The translations under genes and the position numbers were made by a program. Positions 16,556-26,300 of a DNA stretch of 37,325 nt are shown in pieces. Every line of letters begins with the position of its first letter. Within the stretch, counting starts at the first letter, position 1. The notes beneath the pieces are model-generated. The model made no database searches and was not told where the DNA came from. It was given only the letters and a program-made list of their open reading frames with translations. The DNA comes from Alphaproteobacteria bacterium CG_4_9_14_3_um_filter_47_13 (GTDB lineage: Bacteria > Pseudomonadota > Alphaproteobacteria > Micavibrionales > Micavibrionaceae): assembly GCA_002789675.1 (NCBI GenBank), contig PFTR01000044.1:1-37325 (forward strand), in the 5' to 3' direction.

Positions 16556-16672
16556 TTTTTTGTGCTTTACAAGAAGAACGTATCATGTACGATGGATCGT
16601 AGATAGTGGGTGGCGATTCGAAAAGAGGCCATTGTATTATGGATGGAAATATGCACATTAAGGGGAGATATT

Positions 16673-17830
16673 ATGGCGGCAAAACAGCTTAAGACAGGGG
16701 ACGTTATGGAGAAGGCATCATCATCGGATAAAACAAAAGCACTGGATGCGGCTCTCGCGCAGATTGAGCGCGCCTTTGGAAAAGGCTCGATTATGAAATT
16801 GAGTGGCGGCGATACGCAAATGAATATCGAAACCATTTCAACAGGGTCGCTCGGACTTGATATCGGGCTCGGTATTGGAGGGTTGCCTCGTGGAAGAATT
16901 ATTGAAATTTATGGACCGGAAAGCTCGGGGAAGACAACATTGGCATTGCATGTTATTGCCGAGGCGCAAAAAGCAGGGGGAACATGTGCGATTGTTGATG
17001 CGGAACATGCTCTTGATCCGTCTTATGCAAAGAAACTCGGTTGTGATATTGAAAATCTCCTGATCTCGCAGCCTGATGCAGGGGAACAGGCACTTGAAAT
17101 TACCGATACACTGGTGCGTTCAGGGGCGCTTGATGTGCTGGTTGTTGACTCGGTTGCGGCTCTGGTTCCCCGTGCCGAACTGGAAGGCGAGATGGGAGAT
17201 TCCCATATGGGGCTGCAGGCGCGGCTGATGTCACAGGCTTTGCGGAAGCTGACCGGCTCAATCTCGCGTTCACGGACAATCGTTATCTTTATTAACCAGA
17301 TTCGTATGAAAATCGGGGTGATGTTCGGGTCGCCGGAGACAACGACGGGGGGGAATGCGTTGAAATTCTATTCTTCGGTTCGTCTTGATATCCGCCGTAT
17401 CGGCGCGATCAAGGATCGTGACCAGATTGTTGGCAACCAGACCCGTGTGAAAGTTGTAAAAAACAAAATGGCTCCGCCGTTCCGGCAGGTTGAGTTTGAT
17501 ATTCTGTATGGTCAGGGTATTTCCAAAGTTGGTGAATTGATTGATCTGGGTGTACAGGGCAATTTTGTCGAGAAGTCGGGATCATGGTTTGCCTATGATG
17601 GCCAGCGTATCGGTCAGGGGCGTGAGAATGCCAAGCAGTTCATGCGCGATAATCCGGAGATTGCCGCGAAACTGGAAGACCAGATCCGGAAAAACGCCGG
17701 TGTCGTTGCCGATGCCATGCTGGTGGGTTCTGATAGTGCAGAATCCGCTGCTGAAAATGCAATGGAAGATACAGCAAATGATATGCCGGATGATGATATC
17801 AAAGAAAAAGGTAAAAAGGCTGCTGGATAA
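16673..17830 (+). CDS. recA: Recombinase RecA
   Basis: This 385-residue DNA strand-exchange ATPase also acts as LexA co-protease. The Walker A motif GPESSGKT is at 81-88, Walker B-like [10 protein letters not shown] follows, and the DNA-binding loops [20 protein letters not shown] and [20 protein letters not shown] are intact. The C-terminal tail is acidic with a basic end, as is common. I place the start at the ATG at 16673, which has AGGGGAG (16661-16667) five bases upstream. An in-frame GTG at 16610 would add 21 residues not seen in the family. An SOS box lies upstream. Confidence 0.97.
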   Translation: MAAKQLKTGDVMEKASSSDKTKALDAALAQIERAFGKGSIMKLSGGDTQMNIETISTGSLGLDIGLGIGGLPRGRIIEIYGPESSGKTTLALHVIAEAQKAGGTCAIVDAEHALDPSYAKKLGCDIENLLISQPDAGEQALEITDTLVRSGALDVLVVDSVAALVPRAELEGEMGDSHMGLQARLMSQALRKLTGSISRSRTIVIFINQIRMKIGVMFGSPETTTGGNALKFYSSVRLDIRRIGAIKDRDQIVGNQTRVKVVKNKMAPPFRQVEFDILYGQGISKVGELIDLGVQGNFVEKSGSWFAYDGQRIGQGRENAKQFMRDNPEIAAKLEDQIRKNAGVVADAMLVGSDSAESAAENAMEDTANDMPDDDIKEKGKKAAG

Positions 17831-17903
17831 AATATAGAGAATTTTATGCTAAAGTCCTTTTTCCTGTCATTCTGGTAATTTTTTATGAGCAAATATTATC
17901 AGC

Positions 17904-17957
17904 CGGAATTCTTATGTGAGCCTTAAATTGGCTCGCATTACCGGATTCCGTTTGTTT
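17904..17957 (+). terminator. Imperfect hairpin after recA, possible terminator
   Basis: An outer stem CGGAAT (17904-17909) / ATTCCG (17945-17950) encloses an inner stem TGTGAGCC (17915-17922) / GGCTCGCA (17930-17937, one G-T pair) with a seven-base loop. A T-rich run (TTTGTTTAATT) follows. This is compatible with Rho-independent termination about 75 bases past recA, although internal loops weaken the stem. Confidence 0.45.
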
Positions 17958-18001
17958 AATTATAGCCGAATTTATAAATATCAAGATATCGTCATTGCCT
18001 G

Positions 18002-18017
18002 AATTCATTGATGAATT
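18002..18017. repeat. Palindrome AATTCAT-TG-ATGAATT
   Basis: Perfect 7-base arms around a 2-base centre sit just before an AGGG ribosome-binding-like motif (18020-18023) and a 24-codon ORF at 18030. A shorter repeat, ATATC-AA-GATAT, is at 17978-17989. Together they suggest a protein-binding region or RNA fold in the recA-gloB gap. The local AT richness lowers its significance. Confidence 0.4.
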
Positions 18018-18029
18018 ATAGGGTGATCT

Positions 18030-18104
18030 ATGTCAACGAATAGATTTCCCCAGGATTTTCTAATGAAAGTCCGGAGAATGACGGAGAAAAAAAAGTATAA
18101 GTAA
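18030..18104 (+). CDS. Possible 24-residue basic peptide
   Basis: An ATG at 18030 with AGGGTG (18020-18025) four bases upstream opens 24 codons ending in TAA. The peptide is strongly basic (ends TEKKKYK) and has no hydrophobic core. It lies in the 348-base gap between recA and gloB (17831-18178), which otherwise holds only inverted repeats. Short ORFs of this size arise often by chance, so this is a candidate only. Confidence 0.2.
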   Translation: MSTNRFPQDFLMKVRRMTEKKKYK

Positions 18105-18178
18105 TTATAAATTTAGTTATAAGCACTCCTTTGGAATGCCAACGGGATGACGATAGGGGAGGATTGTTTAATTCGTAA

Positions 18179-18901
18179 TTAGCGCGATTGATCCTTAAGA
18201 TGACGGATTTCGGCGAATCTTTGTACTGATCCGGCGCGTAAAAAGACATTTGTCTGTTTTTCCAGTCCCAGTATTGAGGGGATTGTCGCTTTATTTTCGG
18301 CGCGTGTCTGGTAGACCGAGATCATCCGTTCTTTTAATGCCGTATTATCAGGTTCGATTGTCAGGCAGAACTCTCCATTGGCCTGTGTATATTCATGGCC
18401 GCAATAAATCAGCGTATCATCCGGCAGCGCCATAATTTTGTTCAGGGATTTCCACATTTGCCCGGCTGTTCCCTCAAAGAGCCGTCCACAACCCATAGCA
18501 AAAAGTGTATCCCCGCAAAAAAGTGCTTTTTCTTGTGGAAAGTACAGGCAGATATGATCGCTGGTATGGCCGGGTGTTTCCAGTATTTGTGCCGTGCTTG
18601 TACCGATTTTTAATAAATCGCCCTCTTTTAGCGGGATATCAAGATCCTCAATCCGGCAGGAATCGGCAGCGGGAGCAGCGATACGGCAGCCATAGGCTTT
18701 TTTGAGTGCCTGATTTCCTCCCGTATGATCCCAATGATGGTGGGTATTGATGATGGTATCGGGTTTGAGCTCTTTGTCTTCCAGCAGGTGTTTTACGGGT
18801 GCGGCTTCGGACGGATCAAGAATAGCCACAGAGCCATCTTCATCTACCAGTAAATAGGCGTAATTGTCTTTGAGCAAAGGAATAAGGGTAATCTCGATCA
18901 T
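18179..18901 (-). CDS. gloB: Hydroxyacylglutathione hydrolase (glyoxalase II)
   Basis: This 240-residue metallo-beta-lactamase-fold enzyme hydrolyses S-lactoylglutathione to lactate and glutathione. The binuclear metal motif THHHWDHTGGN is at 53-63, with further ligands in ETPGHTSDH, FCGDTLFAMGCGR and YCGHEYT. The C-terminal helical HAGH-type domain is present with the TIPSILGLEKQTNVFLR segment, which separates glyoxalase II from generic hydrolases. Its start overlaps the stop of the upstream methyltransferase gene by four bases (ATGA), so the two are translationally coupled. Confidence 0.95.
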   Translation of the reverse strand: MIEITLIPLLKDNYAYLLVDEDGSVAILDPSEAAPVKHLLEDKELKPDTIINTHHHWDHTGGNQALKKAYGCRIAAPAADSCRIEDLDIPLKEGDLLKIGTSTAQILETPGHTSDHICLYFPQEKALFCGDTLFAMGCGRLFEGTAGQMWKSLNKIMALPDDTLIYCGHEYTQANGEFCLTIEPDNTALKERMISVYQTRAENKATIPSILGLEKQTNVFLRAGSVQRFAEIRHLKDQSR

Positions 18902-19788
18902 GTCCTGATTTCCTTTGTTTCTAATGCATCGGCAAGGCGGGTTTTTGCACTGCCGGGGCGAAGGGGTTTTTGCTGGGATTGATGAGGAGACCAGCCAATG
19001 AGGAAAATAATCTCGAAAGTTGCTCTGATGCGTCCGTTTTCTTCCGGAAAGTTTTTATGATACAGGGTTTCGATTTCAGCCATAAAGGTTTTATTGAGAG
19101 GCTTTCCCCTTTCTTTCAGACTATTGCCTTCGCCCATCCCGCGTAAATCCTGCATCAGGCTACGTACATTTTTATAGGAAACGGTGATAATTTCGGAATC
19201 AACAACCGGCAGGGCAAAACCACCACGCTGCATCAGACTGCCGATCTGCTGTTTATCGGCAAAAGGAGCAATATGAGACCCCGCGCCGCGCCGGATCTTC
19301 ATTTCTGCCTGCATCATGACCTGACGTAATTCATAAAGTGTTTCTCCGCCGAGCAGTGCGGCAAGACAGACTCCATCCGGTTTAAGCGCTCTGTTCATCT
19401 GGATTAAAGCGCCCGGCATGTCATTGGTTGTGTGCAACGAAAGCGGGCTGAGAATGAGATCAAAAGTTTCCGGAGCAAAAGGCAGATATTCTTCGTCTCC
19501 CTGAATTGAAAGGGCATCCGGATCAAGAAAGTTTTCGGCAAGATCCATAATGACAAGATCCTGAATACCGGAAATATTCGTAAGGCTGCTGTCTTTAAAA
19601 CCGCGTCCGCCCATGAGCAGAGTTTTTGGAAATGTGCGTTTGATGTCCTGTAATCTGTCGATCAGGTCGGCGTTGACCCTGTTTATTAAAAAGTCATAGT
19701 TTCCAAATGTTGGCGCAGCGCGGTTGCGGTTGCGGCGGACAAGGTTCCTGTCGAAAATTTCGATGATTTTTGCGTTATTGTTTTGCAT
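18898..19788 (-). CDS. SAM-dependent methyltransferase-fold protein, NDUFAF5/BioC-like
   Basis: This protein of about 296 residues has the N-terminal signature IFDRNLVRRNRNRAA and a class I SAM-binding core (LLMGGRGF, LVIMDLAENFL, FDLILSPLSLHTTNDMPG). The pattern fits the alphaproteobacterial relatives of mitochondrial NDUFAF5, which acts in complex I assembly as an arginine hydroxylase; BioC is the other nearby family. nuoH and nuoI are in the window, which is suggestive but not proof. I choose the ATG at 19788 because it places IFDR near the N-terminus as in the family; ATGs at 19836 and 19839 would overlap the upstream gene. Translationally coupled to gloB. Confidence 0.75.
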   Translation of the reverse strand: MQNNNAKIIEIFDRNLVRRNRNRAAPTFGNYDFLINRVNADLIDRLQDIKRTFPKTLLMGGRGFKDSSLTNISGIQDLVIMDLAENFLDPDALSIQGDEEYLPFAPETFDLILSPLSLHTTNDMPGALIQMNRALKPDGVCLAALLGGETLYELRQVMMQAEMKIRRGAGSHIAPFADKQQIGSLMQRGGFALPVVDSEIITVSYKNVRSLMQDLRGMGEGNSLKERGKPLNKTFMAEIETLYHKNFPEENGRIRATFEIIFLIGWSPHQSQQKPLRPGSAKTRLADALETKEIRT

Positions 19789-19795
19789 AAAAAAA

Positions 19796-22426
19796 TTATG
19801 TTCCGGTTGATTTTGTGTCTTTTCTGTTTTTGACATCATGATCAACATCTTTGCCACGTACGGATTTTCCTGAGGGAACAAAGCCTTTTTCAACAGCATG
19901 GTGAATATCAACAAAATCAGGCGTGCTTATATAGGTGGATCTGGCAAGCGCAGCCGCTTCTTCTATTTTTTTCCTGCTTTTTTGTGCTGACCAGCCGGAA
20001 AAGCCAAGGCCAGTGGTGTTTGTACTATTCATGACGGCAGGCGCTGCGTTTATTGTCTGCTCATAAATCTGATTGGCATTCATACTCCAGTCTCCGGAAA
20101 CCTCGCTGCTATGTGCCAAAGATCTGTAAACTCTTTGAAAACGGGAAACAATATAACGGTCATTGCCAAAATCATCAATCGCCCACATCAGATTTATCAG
20201 CTTCATTAGTGGTGCATATTGCACAGGACCTCCGAGAGGGCCGCTGCTTTCTCCGGTTGTGGCAACACAAAAAGGAAAAATCCTGATGGGTGTTAGACCA
20301 AGATGGCAAAAATAGCTTTCACCAAGGCGCGCTACCTTTTCGGGCGGAATATCAAACTGCGTAGCGATAAAGCGTTTTGCCTGACTAAGGCTGGTAACTT
20401 CTTTTGGCAAAGTTATGCTCGGCGCACGGATGGTAAGACCATTGCCACTATGTCTTTGCGGAATAGGCAGATACTCGGTCACCACACCGCCCATAACAAG
20501 TCCTGTCTGCGAATGTTTGGTCAAGGGTAGAATAACGGCTTTATTGATGGTTTGGTCATCGGAGATAACAAATTCCATATCCCGCGAGGCCATGCCTTCC
20601 AGTCCTCCTTCTATCCAGCCCTCATCAATGAAAATTGATTTGATCGTTCGCAGGTTTCCTGCTGTGCCTTTAATATTTTTAAAGCGTTTATCCGCTTCTA
20701 TCCGGTCTCTCAGAAATTTCTTTGTATCCAGATTCTTTTTGGGAAGGCCGCTCTCCAGCGCCAGTGGACACTCATTCCAGGTTTCGGCTTTCATACCCAG
20801 TAGATCGTAAAGATGGAGGATTTGCATTTCTAGCCGACTATTGGGAAGAAAGCCGACATTAATGGCATTCAGGATACTTTGCGCGTTTATTTCACGGATC
20901 AGACCGTTTGTCGTAAATCCTTCCAGTTCGGGAGGGATATATTTGGGTATAATCGTGCCTTCATGTTCGCTGACGCGTAAAAAGCGGGTTTTGATCTGTT
21001 CATCAATGAAATCCGGAGCCGGAAAGAAATTAGGCCCTTTTTCCAGCGTACATCCCATCGCGGGTTTCAGTCCCAGATAGTCACGGGCAAAAAGAACCAC
21101 CGCTTTTGGTTCCCCCTGTTCGACATCATGGATAGCGCCCGAAGGCAAGGAAATAGCCTCTGTCATATGTCCTGACCAGCGTTTTCCATCAAGCTGTTTT
21201 CCGGAGCGGGGAACGGCGTTGGCAATGCCCCGTGGCAAGCCTTCATGAACAAAGATATTCAGATCGCCTGTTTCGGTGACGCGATAAGGCAGTATCTCTG
21301 TTATATCTATATTACGCGTGATGATATCAAAAATCTGGCCGTTCGTGTCATTCCGCATTGCCGTGATGCGGATCTGGCTGTCCATGGAGTTTGACGGGCG
21401 GCGCTCCTGTAGCCGTAAGCTTTTATTATCGCCAACTTTTTGAGCCACAGCAACAAAACTTGTAGCAGGCAAAGGAAGCGGTTTGCCATCGTCAGCATAA
21501 ATATGGAAGTTGCCTTCAAAACGTTCTTTGATAATGGCATCATCCCATTGTGGCGAAGTATAGAGCACTCTTGCCCCAAGCCCGCGCAGGTTTTTACGGA
21601 ATTCACGCGGCGTAAAGAAAGTGTACTCCATGGCAAGCTCCTCATGCCATGTTGCGCGATCATCTTTGCGCATAATAAATTCATAGGCCCATTTATAAGG
21701 TAAACGGAACAGGCGGGTCTGGGGGAAGCGCGGCGGGAGCTCCTCAAGAAAAAATCCCGTAAATTTTTTGTTGCCACGCGGACGGGCGTGTTCGGCATAC
21801 CATACCAACAGATCGGGTTCGGATAAATCTTCCAAAGCCTCGCTCGCGCTCTCGAAATCTCTCATTTCGAGCAATACATACTCCTCCGGCGGCGGCATCG
21901 CATAGTCACGGATAAACATCAGTCCATTTTGTTTTAGAAGATTAAAATGGTTGTCCAGGGAATTTATAAGGGCGCGTTCGGAGTGTTTGAGATTTGAAAA
22001 TATCTCATGAAGAATAAATGAGCTGATAAGGGCATCCACCGATCCTGCTTCCAGTCCGGCCATTGTTTTAATATCCCCGGTACGGAACTCAAGATTAGAG
22101 GCTACAAAATTTTTCTGCGCCGTCGATATTATTTTTTTGCTGGAATCTATGCCAATAAAATTGATTTGCGGATTTAAAACAGCCATAGCATAGGTCATTT
22201 TAGGAGAGCATCCCATATCGACAATCGTGGCGCCAGGCATAACCATAAGGTGCGCCATTGTAAACCATGCCTTGCGGATAATGGGGGCAGGCACACCGCG
22301 TAAGGCCTCATTTTTCAGATAATAGGATTCAAGCGTGGCCGAAACAGGAGAGTCAGTGTCAAGTCCTCCCTCATCGAGAACAGAGGCGGAATTATGACCA
22401 TCACTCAGATTTGACTTGTTTGCCAT
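19796..22426 (-). CDS. Large methyltransferase fusion protein with Nudix-like C-terminal region
   Basis: This 876-residue protein has a class I SAM-binding domain (about 35-270): motif I ATIVDMGCSPKMTYA (66-80), then FIGIDSSKKI with an acidic residue at strand 2, and a later DALISSFILHE. The remaining 600 residues match no family I can name. One part (about 365-480) reads ILPYRVTETGDLNIFVHEG followed by PRGIA and WSGHMTEAISLP. A later part (about 690-800) has VMGGVVTEYLPIPQR, TLPKEVTSLSQAKRFI and LGESYFCHLGLTPIRIFPF, resembling degenerate Nudix modules without a clear GX5EX7REUXEEXGU box. The start is the ATG at 22426 with AGGAAA upstream; a longer frame to 22576 would run into comF. It is divergent from comF, and the NDUFAF5-like gene follows seven bases after its stop. 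Confidence 0.8.
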   Translation of the reverse strand: MANKSNLSDGHNSASVLDEGGLDTDSPVSATLESYYLKNEALRGVPAPIIRKAWFTMAHLMVMPGATIVDMGCSPKMTYAMAVLNPQINFIGIDSSKKIISTAQKNFVASNLEFRTGDIKTMAGLEAGSVDALISSFILHEIFSNLKHSERALINSLDNHFNLLKQNGLMFIRDYAMPPPEEYVLLEMRDFESASEALEDLSEPDLLVWYAEHARPRGNKKFTGFFLEELPPRFPQTRLFRLPYKWAYEFIMRKDDRATWHEELAMEYTFFTPREFRKNLRGLGARVLYTSPQWDDAIIKERFEGNFHIYADDGKPLPLPATSFVAVAQKVGDNKSLRLQERRPSNSMDSQIRITAMRNDTNGQIFDIITRNIDITEILPYRVTETGDLNIFVHEGLPRGIANAVPRSGKQLDGKRWSGHMTEAISLPSGAIHDVEQGEPKAVVLFARDYLGLKPAMGCTLEKGPNFFPAPDFIDEQIKTRFLRVSEHEGTIIPKYIPPELEGFTTNGLIREINAQSILNAINVGFLPNSRLEMQILHLYDLLGMKAETWNECPLALESGLPKKNLDTKKFLRDRIEADKRFKNIKGTAGNLRTIKSIFIDEGWIEGGLEGMASRDMEFVISDDQTINKAVILPLTKHSQTGLVMGGVVTEYLPIPQRHSGNGLTIRAPSITLPKEVTSLSQAKRFIATQFDIPPEKVARLGESYFCHLGLTPIRIFPFCVATTGESSGPLGGPVQYAPLMKLINLMWAIDDFGNDRYIVSRFQRVYRSLAHSSEVSGDWSMNANQIYEQTINAAPAVMNSTNTTGLGFSGWSAQKSRKKIEEAAALARSTYISTPDFVDIHHAVEKGFVPSGKSVRGKDVDHDVKNRKDTKSTGT

Positions 22427-22447
22427 GGTTTCCTGCTTTTCCTGATC

Positions 22448-22465
22448 TATTATATGTATATAATA
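22448..22465. promoter_or_regulatory. Palindrome with divergent TATAAT boxes
   Basis: TATTATAT-GT-ATATAATA is a perfect 18-base palindrome in the 76-base gap between the methyltransferase fusion (minus) and comF (plus). It contains TATAAT on the + strand at 22459-22464 and on the minus strand at 22449-22454, so it could act as back-to-back -10 elements. Matching -35 boxes are weak on both sides. Confidence 0.4.
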
Positions 22466-22502
22466 AAAACAGATTTCACGCAAATTCTTTGAATAACAGG
22501 GC

Positions 22503-23267
22503 ATGGAAATACAGAGGATATATAAGGACAGGCTTTGGAAAGCTCTTGATTTTGTGCTCCCGCCACGCTGCGTCATGACGGGGGAGATTGTGGACAGGCA
22601 GGGTATGATTGACCCTAAAATCTGGCGTGATCTGCATTTTATTAGTGATCCTGTCTGTGCCTGTTGTGGATTCCCTTTTGAGTTCGAGGTTGCAGAAGGG
22701 GATGAAACAGGGCTGTTATGCGGTAACTGTCTTGTGAAAAGACCCGTTTATGCCAGTGCCCGCGCTGCACTTGTTTATGATAATATAAGCCGTGGTATGA
22801 TTTTGAAATTCAAGCATGCGGATCAGACTCACGTCGTTCACGCTTTTGTTCCCTGGCTCAGGCGGGTGGGGGCGGATATGCTGGGCAAGGCGGATTACCT
22901 TGTCCCTGTACCACTCCATCGTTTCCGGTTGATCCAAAGACGCTATAATCAGGCTGCCCTGATTGCGCAGGCACTTGGCAGGGAATGCGGTATTCCGTAT
23001 CTTCCCGATCTATTAAAGCGCTATAAATCGACAAAGAGTCAGGGGTATCTTGGTTATAAGGAACGGCAACAGAATGTCAAAAACGTATTCACGATTGCCC
23101 CGCGTCACGAGACTGTTTTTGCGGGTAAAACTATTATTCTGATTGATGATGTCTATACAACAGGAGCAACGGTGAAAGAGTGTGCCAAAGCCCTGTTAAA
23201 AGCGGGTGCAAAAGAAGTGCATGTTCTTGCCGTGGCGCGGGTTGTCAGGGCAGAATTTAACGGGTGA
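22503..23267 (+). CDS. comF: ComF family phosphoribosyltransferase-like protein
   Basis: This 254-residue protein has an N-terminal zinc-finger region (PPRCVMTG, CACCGFPF, LLCGNC) and a C-terminal phosphoribosyltransferase fold with the PRPP-loop IILIDDVYTTGAT (about 211-223). The middle motif VPVPLHRFRLIQRRYNQA is typical. ComF proteins are linked to DNA uptake and recombination in competent bacteria; in alphaproteobacteria the biochemical role is unsettled. In many relatives the gene lies beside an NDUFAF5-like methyltransferase, as it nearly does here, with the large fusion gene between them. It begins at the ATG at 22503. dnaE starts 72 bases after its stop. Confidence 0.93.
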   Translation: MEIQRIYKDRLWKALDFVLPPRCVMTGEIVDRQGMIDPKIWRDLHFISDPVCACCGFPFEFEVAEGDETGLLCGNCLVKRPVYASARAALVYDNISRGMILKFKHADQTHVVHAFVPWLRRVGADMLGKADYLVPVPLHRFRLIQRRYNQAALIAQALGRECGIPYLPDLLKRYKSTKSQGYLGYKERQQNVKNVFTIAPRHETVFAGKTIILIDDVYTTGATVKECAKALLKAGAKEVHVLAVARVVRAEFNG

Positions 23268-23339
23268 CTGCTTTATTCAACGGGGATATTCAGGGGCAAG
23301 GGGTTTATTTCCAAGCTTTGATCTGTTTAAGATGCGTTT

Positions 23340-26300
23340 ATGCCAGAACAACAGAATTTTATCCATCTGCATGTGCACTCTGCCTATTCATTGGCGGAAG
23401 GGGCGATGCATCCGAAGGCGCTTGTTGATCTGTGCCAGATTAACAGGATGCCGGCACTTGCGGTCACGGATAGCGGGAATCTGTTCGGGGCGCTTGAATT
23501 TGCGACGGCGGCGGCCAAAGGCGGTGTGCAACCGATCATCGGATGCCAGATTAATCTGGGACTGGAAGCGCATCAGCTTGTCCTGCTGTGCCAGAGTGAA
23601 GCGGGCTACCGGAATCTATGCAAACTTGTCAGTGATTCATTCCTGAAAGTCGAAGCGGCACAGATACCGCATATTGACTGGCCGCAACTTGCCGGAAATG
23701 CGGAAGGGTTGATTTGCCTGACAGGGGGGCTGGCGGGATCTGTAGCGCAATATCTGGCGCATAACCAGCCAAAACCAGCCGAAGAGGTCATTAAAAAACT
23801 TAAAAAAATATTTAGGGACAGGCTTTATGTTGAAGTGCAGCGTCATGGTCTTCCTGAAGAAGATGCTGTGGAAGAGGCGCTTGTTGATCTGGCCTATAAG
23901 CATGATATTCCGCTTGTCGCCACGAATGATTGCTATTTTCCGCAGCGTAAAATGCATGAAGCGCATGATGCACTTTTATGTATTGCTGCTGGCCGCTATG
24001 TCATTGAAGAAGACCGCCGCAAGGTCACGCCGGAGCATTATTTTAAGTCCTCTGGGGAGATGCAGGCGTTATTTTCCGATCTTCCGGAGGCTATTCATAA
24101 TACACTGGTCATTGCGCGGCGCTGTTCTTTTTTACTAAAAATGATTGATCCGATTTTGCCACCTTTTGCAACGGAGGGGGGACGTACAGAAGTTGAAGAG
24201 CTCAAGATACAGGCGCAAAAAGGGTTGCGCTGGCGGCTGGAAAATTTCGTTTTTACTGAGGGGCTTGATGAAGATGCAAAAAAAGAACTCTCGAAACCCT
24301 ATGAGGAACGTTTGCAATATGAGCTGGATGTTATTATCCAGATGGCGTTTCCGGGCTATTTCCTGATTGTGTCCGATTTTATTATTTGGGCAAAGGAGCA
24401 GGGGATTCCCGTAGGCCCTGGACGGGGATCGGGAGCGGGGTCTGTTGTCGCCTGGGCGCTGAAAATTACGGATCTTGACCCGCTGCAATTTGGCCTTTTG
24501 TTTGAACGGATGCTCAATCCCGAGCGGGTTTCCATGCCGGATTTTGACGTTGATTTCTGTCAGGAGCGGCGGGACGAAGTGATCCGTTATGTGCAGAACC
24601 GTTATGGCCATGACCATGTAGCGCAGATTATTACGTTTGGAAAACTACAGGCGCGGGCGGTGGTGCGCGATGTCGGGCGTGTCCTGCAAATGCCTTACGG
24701 GCAGGTTGACCGCATTGCCAAAATGATTCCGGCCAATCCTGCCAACCCTATTTCTTTACAGGATGCCCTTTTGCAGGATGCTGATCTTCGCGCTGAAAAG
24801 GATAAGGAGGAAACGTCTCAAAAGCTGATTGATATTGCCCTGCAGCTTGAAGGGCTGTATCGCCATGCCTCGACCCATGCGGCGGGTGTGGTCATCGGGG
24901 ACAGGCCACTTCATAAACTTCTGCCCCTTTACCGTGATCCGCGCTCTGATATGCCGGTGACGCAGTTTAATATGAAGTATGTCGAGCCTGCTGGACTGGT
25001 GAAGTTCGATTTTCTGGGTCTGAAAACCCTGACTGTGATTCAAAAGGCCTTGCGCTTTGTCAAAGAGGTTCATGGCACAGAGATTGATATTCTGCAGATA
25101 CCCCTTGATGATGCCAAGAGTTATGAACTGTTGCAGGCGGGAAATACAGTCGGAGTGTTCCAGCTTGAAGGCGCGGGAATGCGTGATGCCATGCGCAAGA
25201 TGAAGCTCAACCGTTTTGAAGATATCATCGCGCTTGTGGCGCTCTACCGTCCCGGTCCTATGGATAATATTCCCCTTTATATAGATTGCAAACTCGGCAG
25301 AAAAGAGCCGGATTATATGCATCCCAAGCTCCGGCTCTTTCTTGAGGAAACCTATGGCATTATGATCTATCAGGAGCAGGTCATGCAGGCCGCGCAGGCG
25401 CTGGCGGGTTATACGCTGGGGGGTGCCGATTTACTGCGGCGGGCGATGGGTAAGAAAATCAAGGCGGAAATGGACGCGCAGCGCGAAATGTTTGTTGCCG
25501 GAGCAAAAGAACATAGCGCTGTCCCTGCCAATCAGGCCAATGCTATTTTTGACCAGATTGCTAAATTCGCCGGATATGGCTTTAACAAATCCCATGCGGC
25601 GGCTTATGCGCTGATTGCTTATCAGACGGCATGGCTCAAGGCCAATTATCCGGTTGAATTTATGGCAGCCTCCATGACACTTGATATGGGCAATACGGAT
25701 AAGCTGAGTATTTTCAAGCAGGAACTTGATTTTATGAAGATTCCTTTGCTGCCGCCGGATATTAATATGTCAGGCGCGGCCTTTCGTGTAGAGGGCAAAG
25801 CGGTGCGTTATGCCTTTTCTGCCCTGAAAGGAGTGGGGGATCAGGCCATGAAAAATCTTGTGCAGGAGCGGGATGAAAATGGATTATACAAGGATCTGAA
25901 CGATTTCTCCGGACGTATGGAGTTTTCTTCCATGAATAAACGCCAGCTTGAACGAATGGTCTGTGCCGGCGTTTTTGACTCGCTGAATACGAACAGGGCG
26001 CAGCTTCATGGAAGCGTGGAAACGATCCTGCGCCATGCACAAGCGCTTGCGGCAGAAAAGTCCAGCGGACAGTCCAGCCTTTTTGGTGGTGCGGAGAGTA
26101 GCTTTTCTGATATGCCGGAACTCCAGACTATCAGGCCGTGGGATGCCCTCGAAACTTTGCGTCATGAATTCGATGCGGTCGGCTTTTATCTATCCGCGCA
26201 CCCCCTTGATGGTAAAGCTGAATTATTGGCACGGATGAATATTATTACTATGGCGCAAGTTGACGAAAAACTGGTGTATCAGAGCAGTGTCTTTCTTGAT

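Noticed and set aside
16610-16672. Longer recA start at GTG
   Set aside because: The extra residues are not seen in RecA, and the ATG at 16673 has a strong AGGGGAG.
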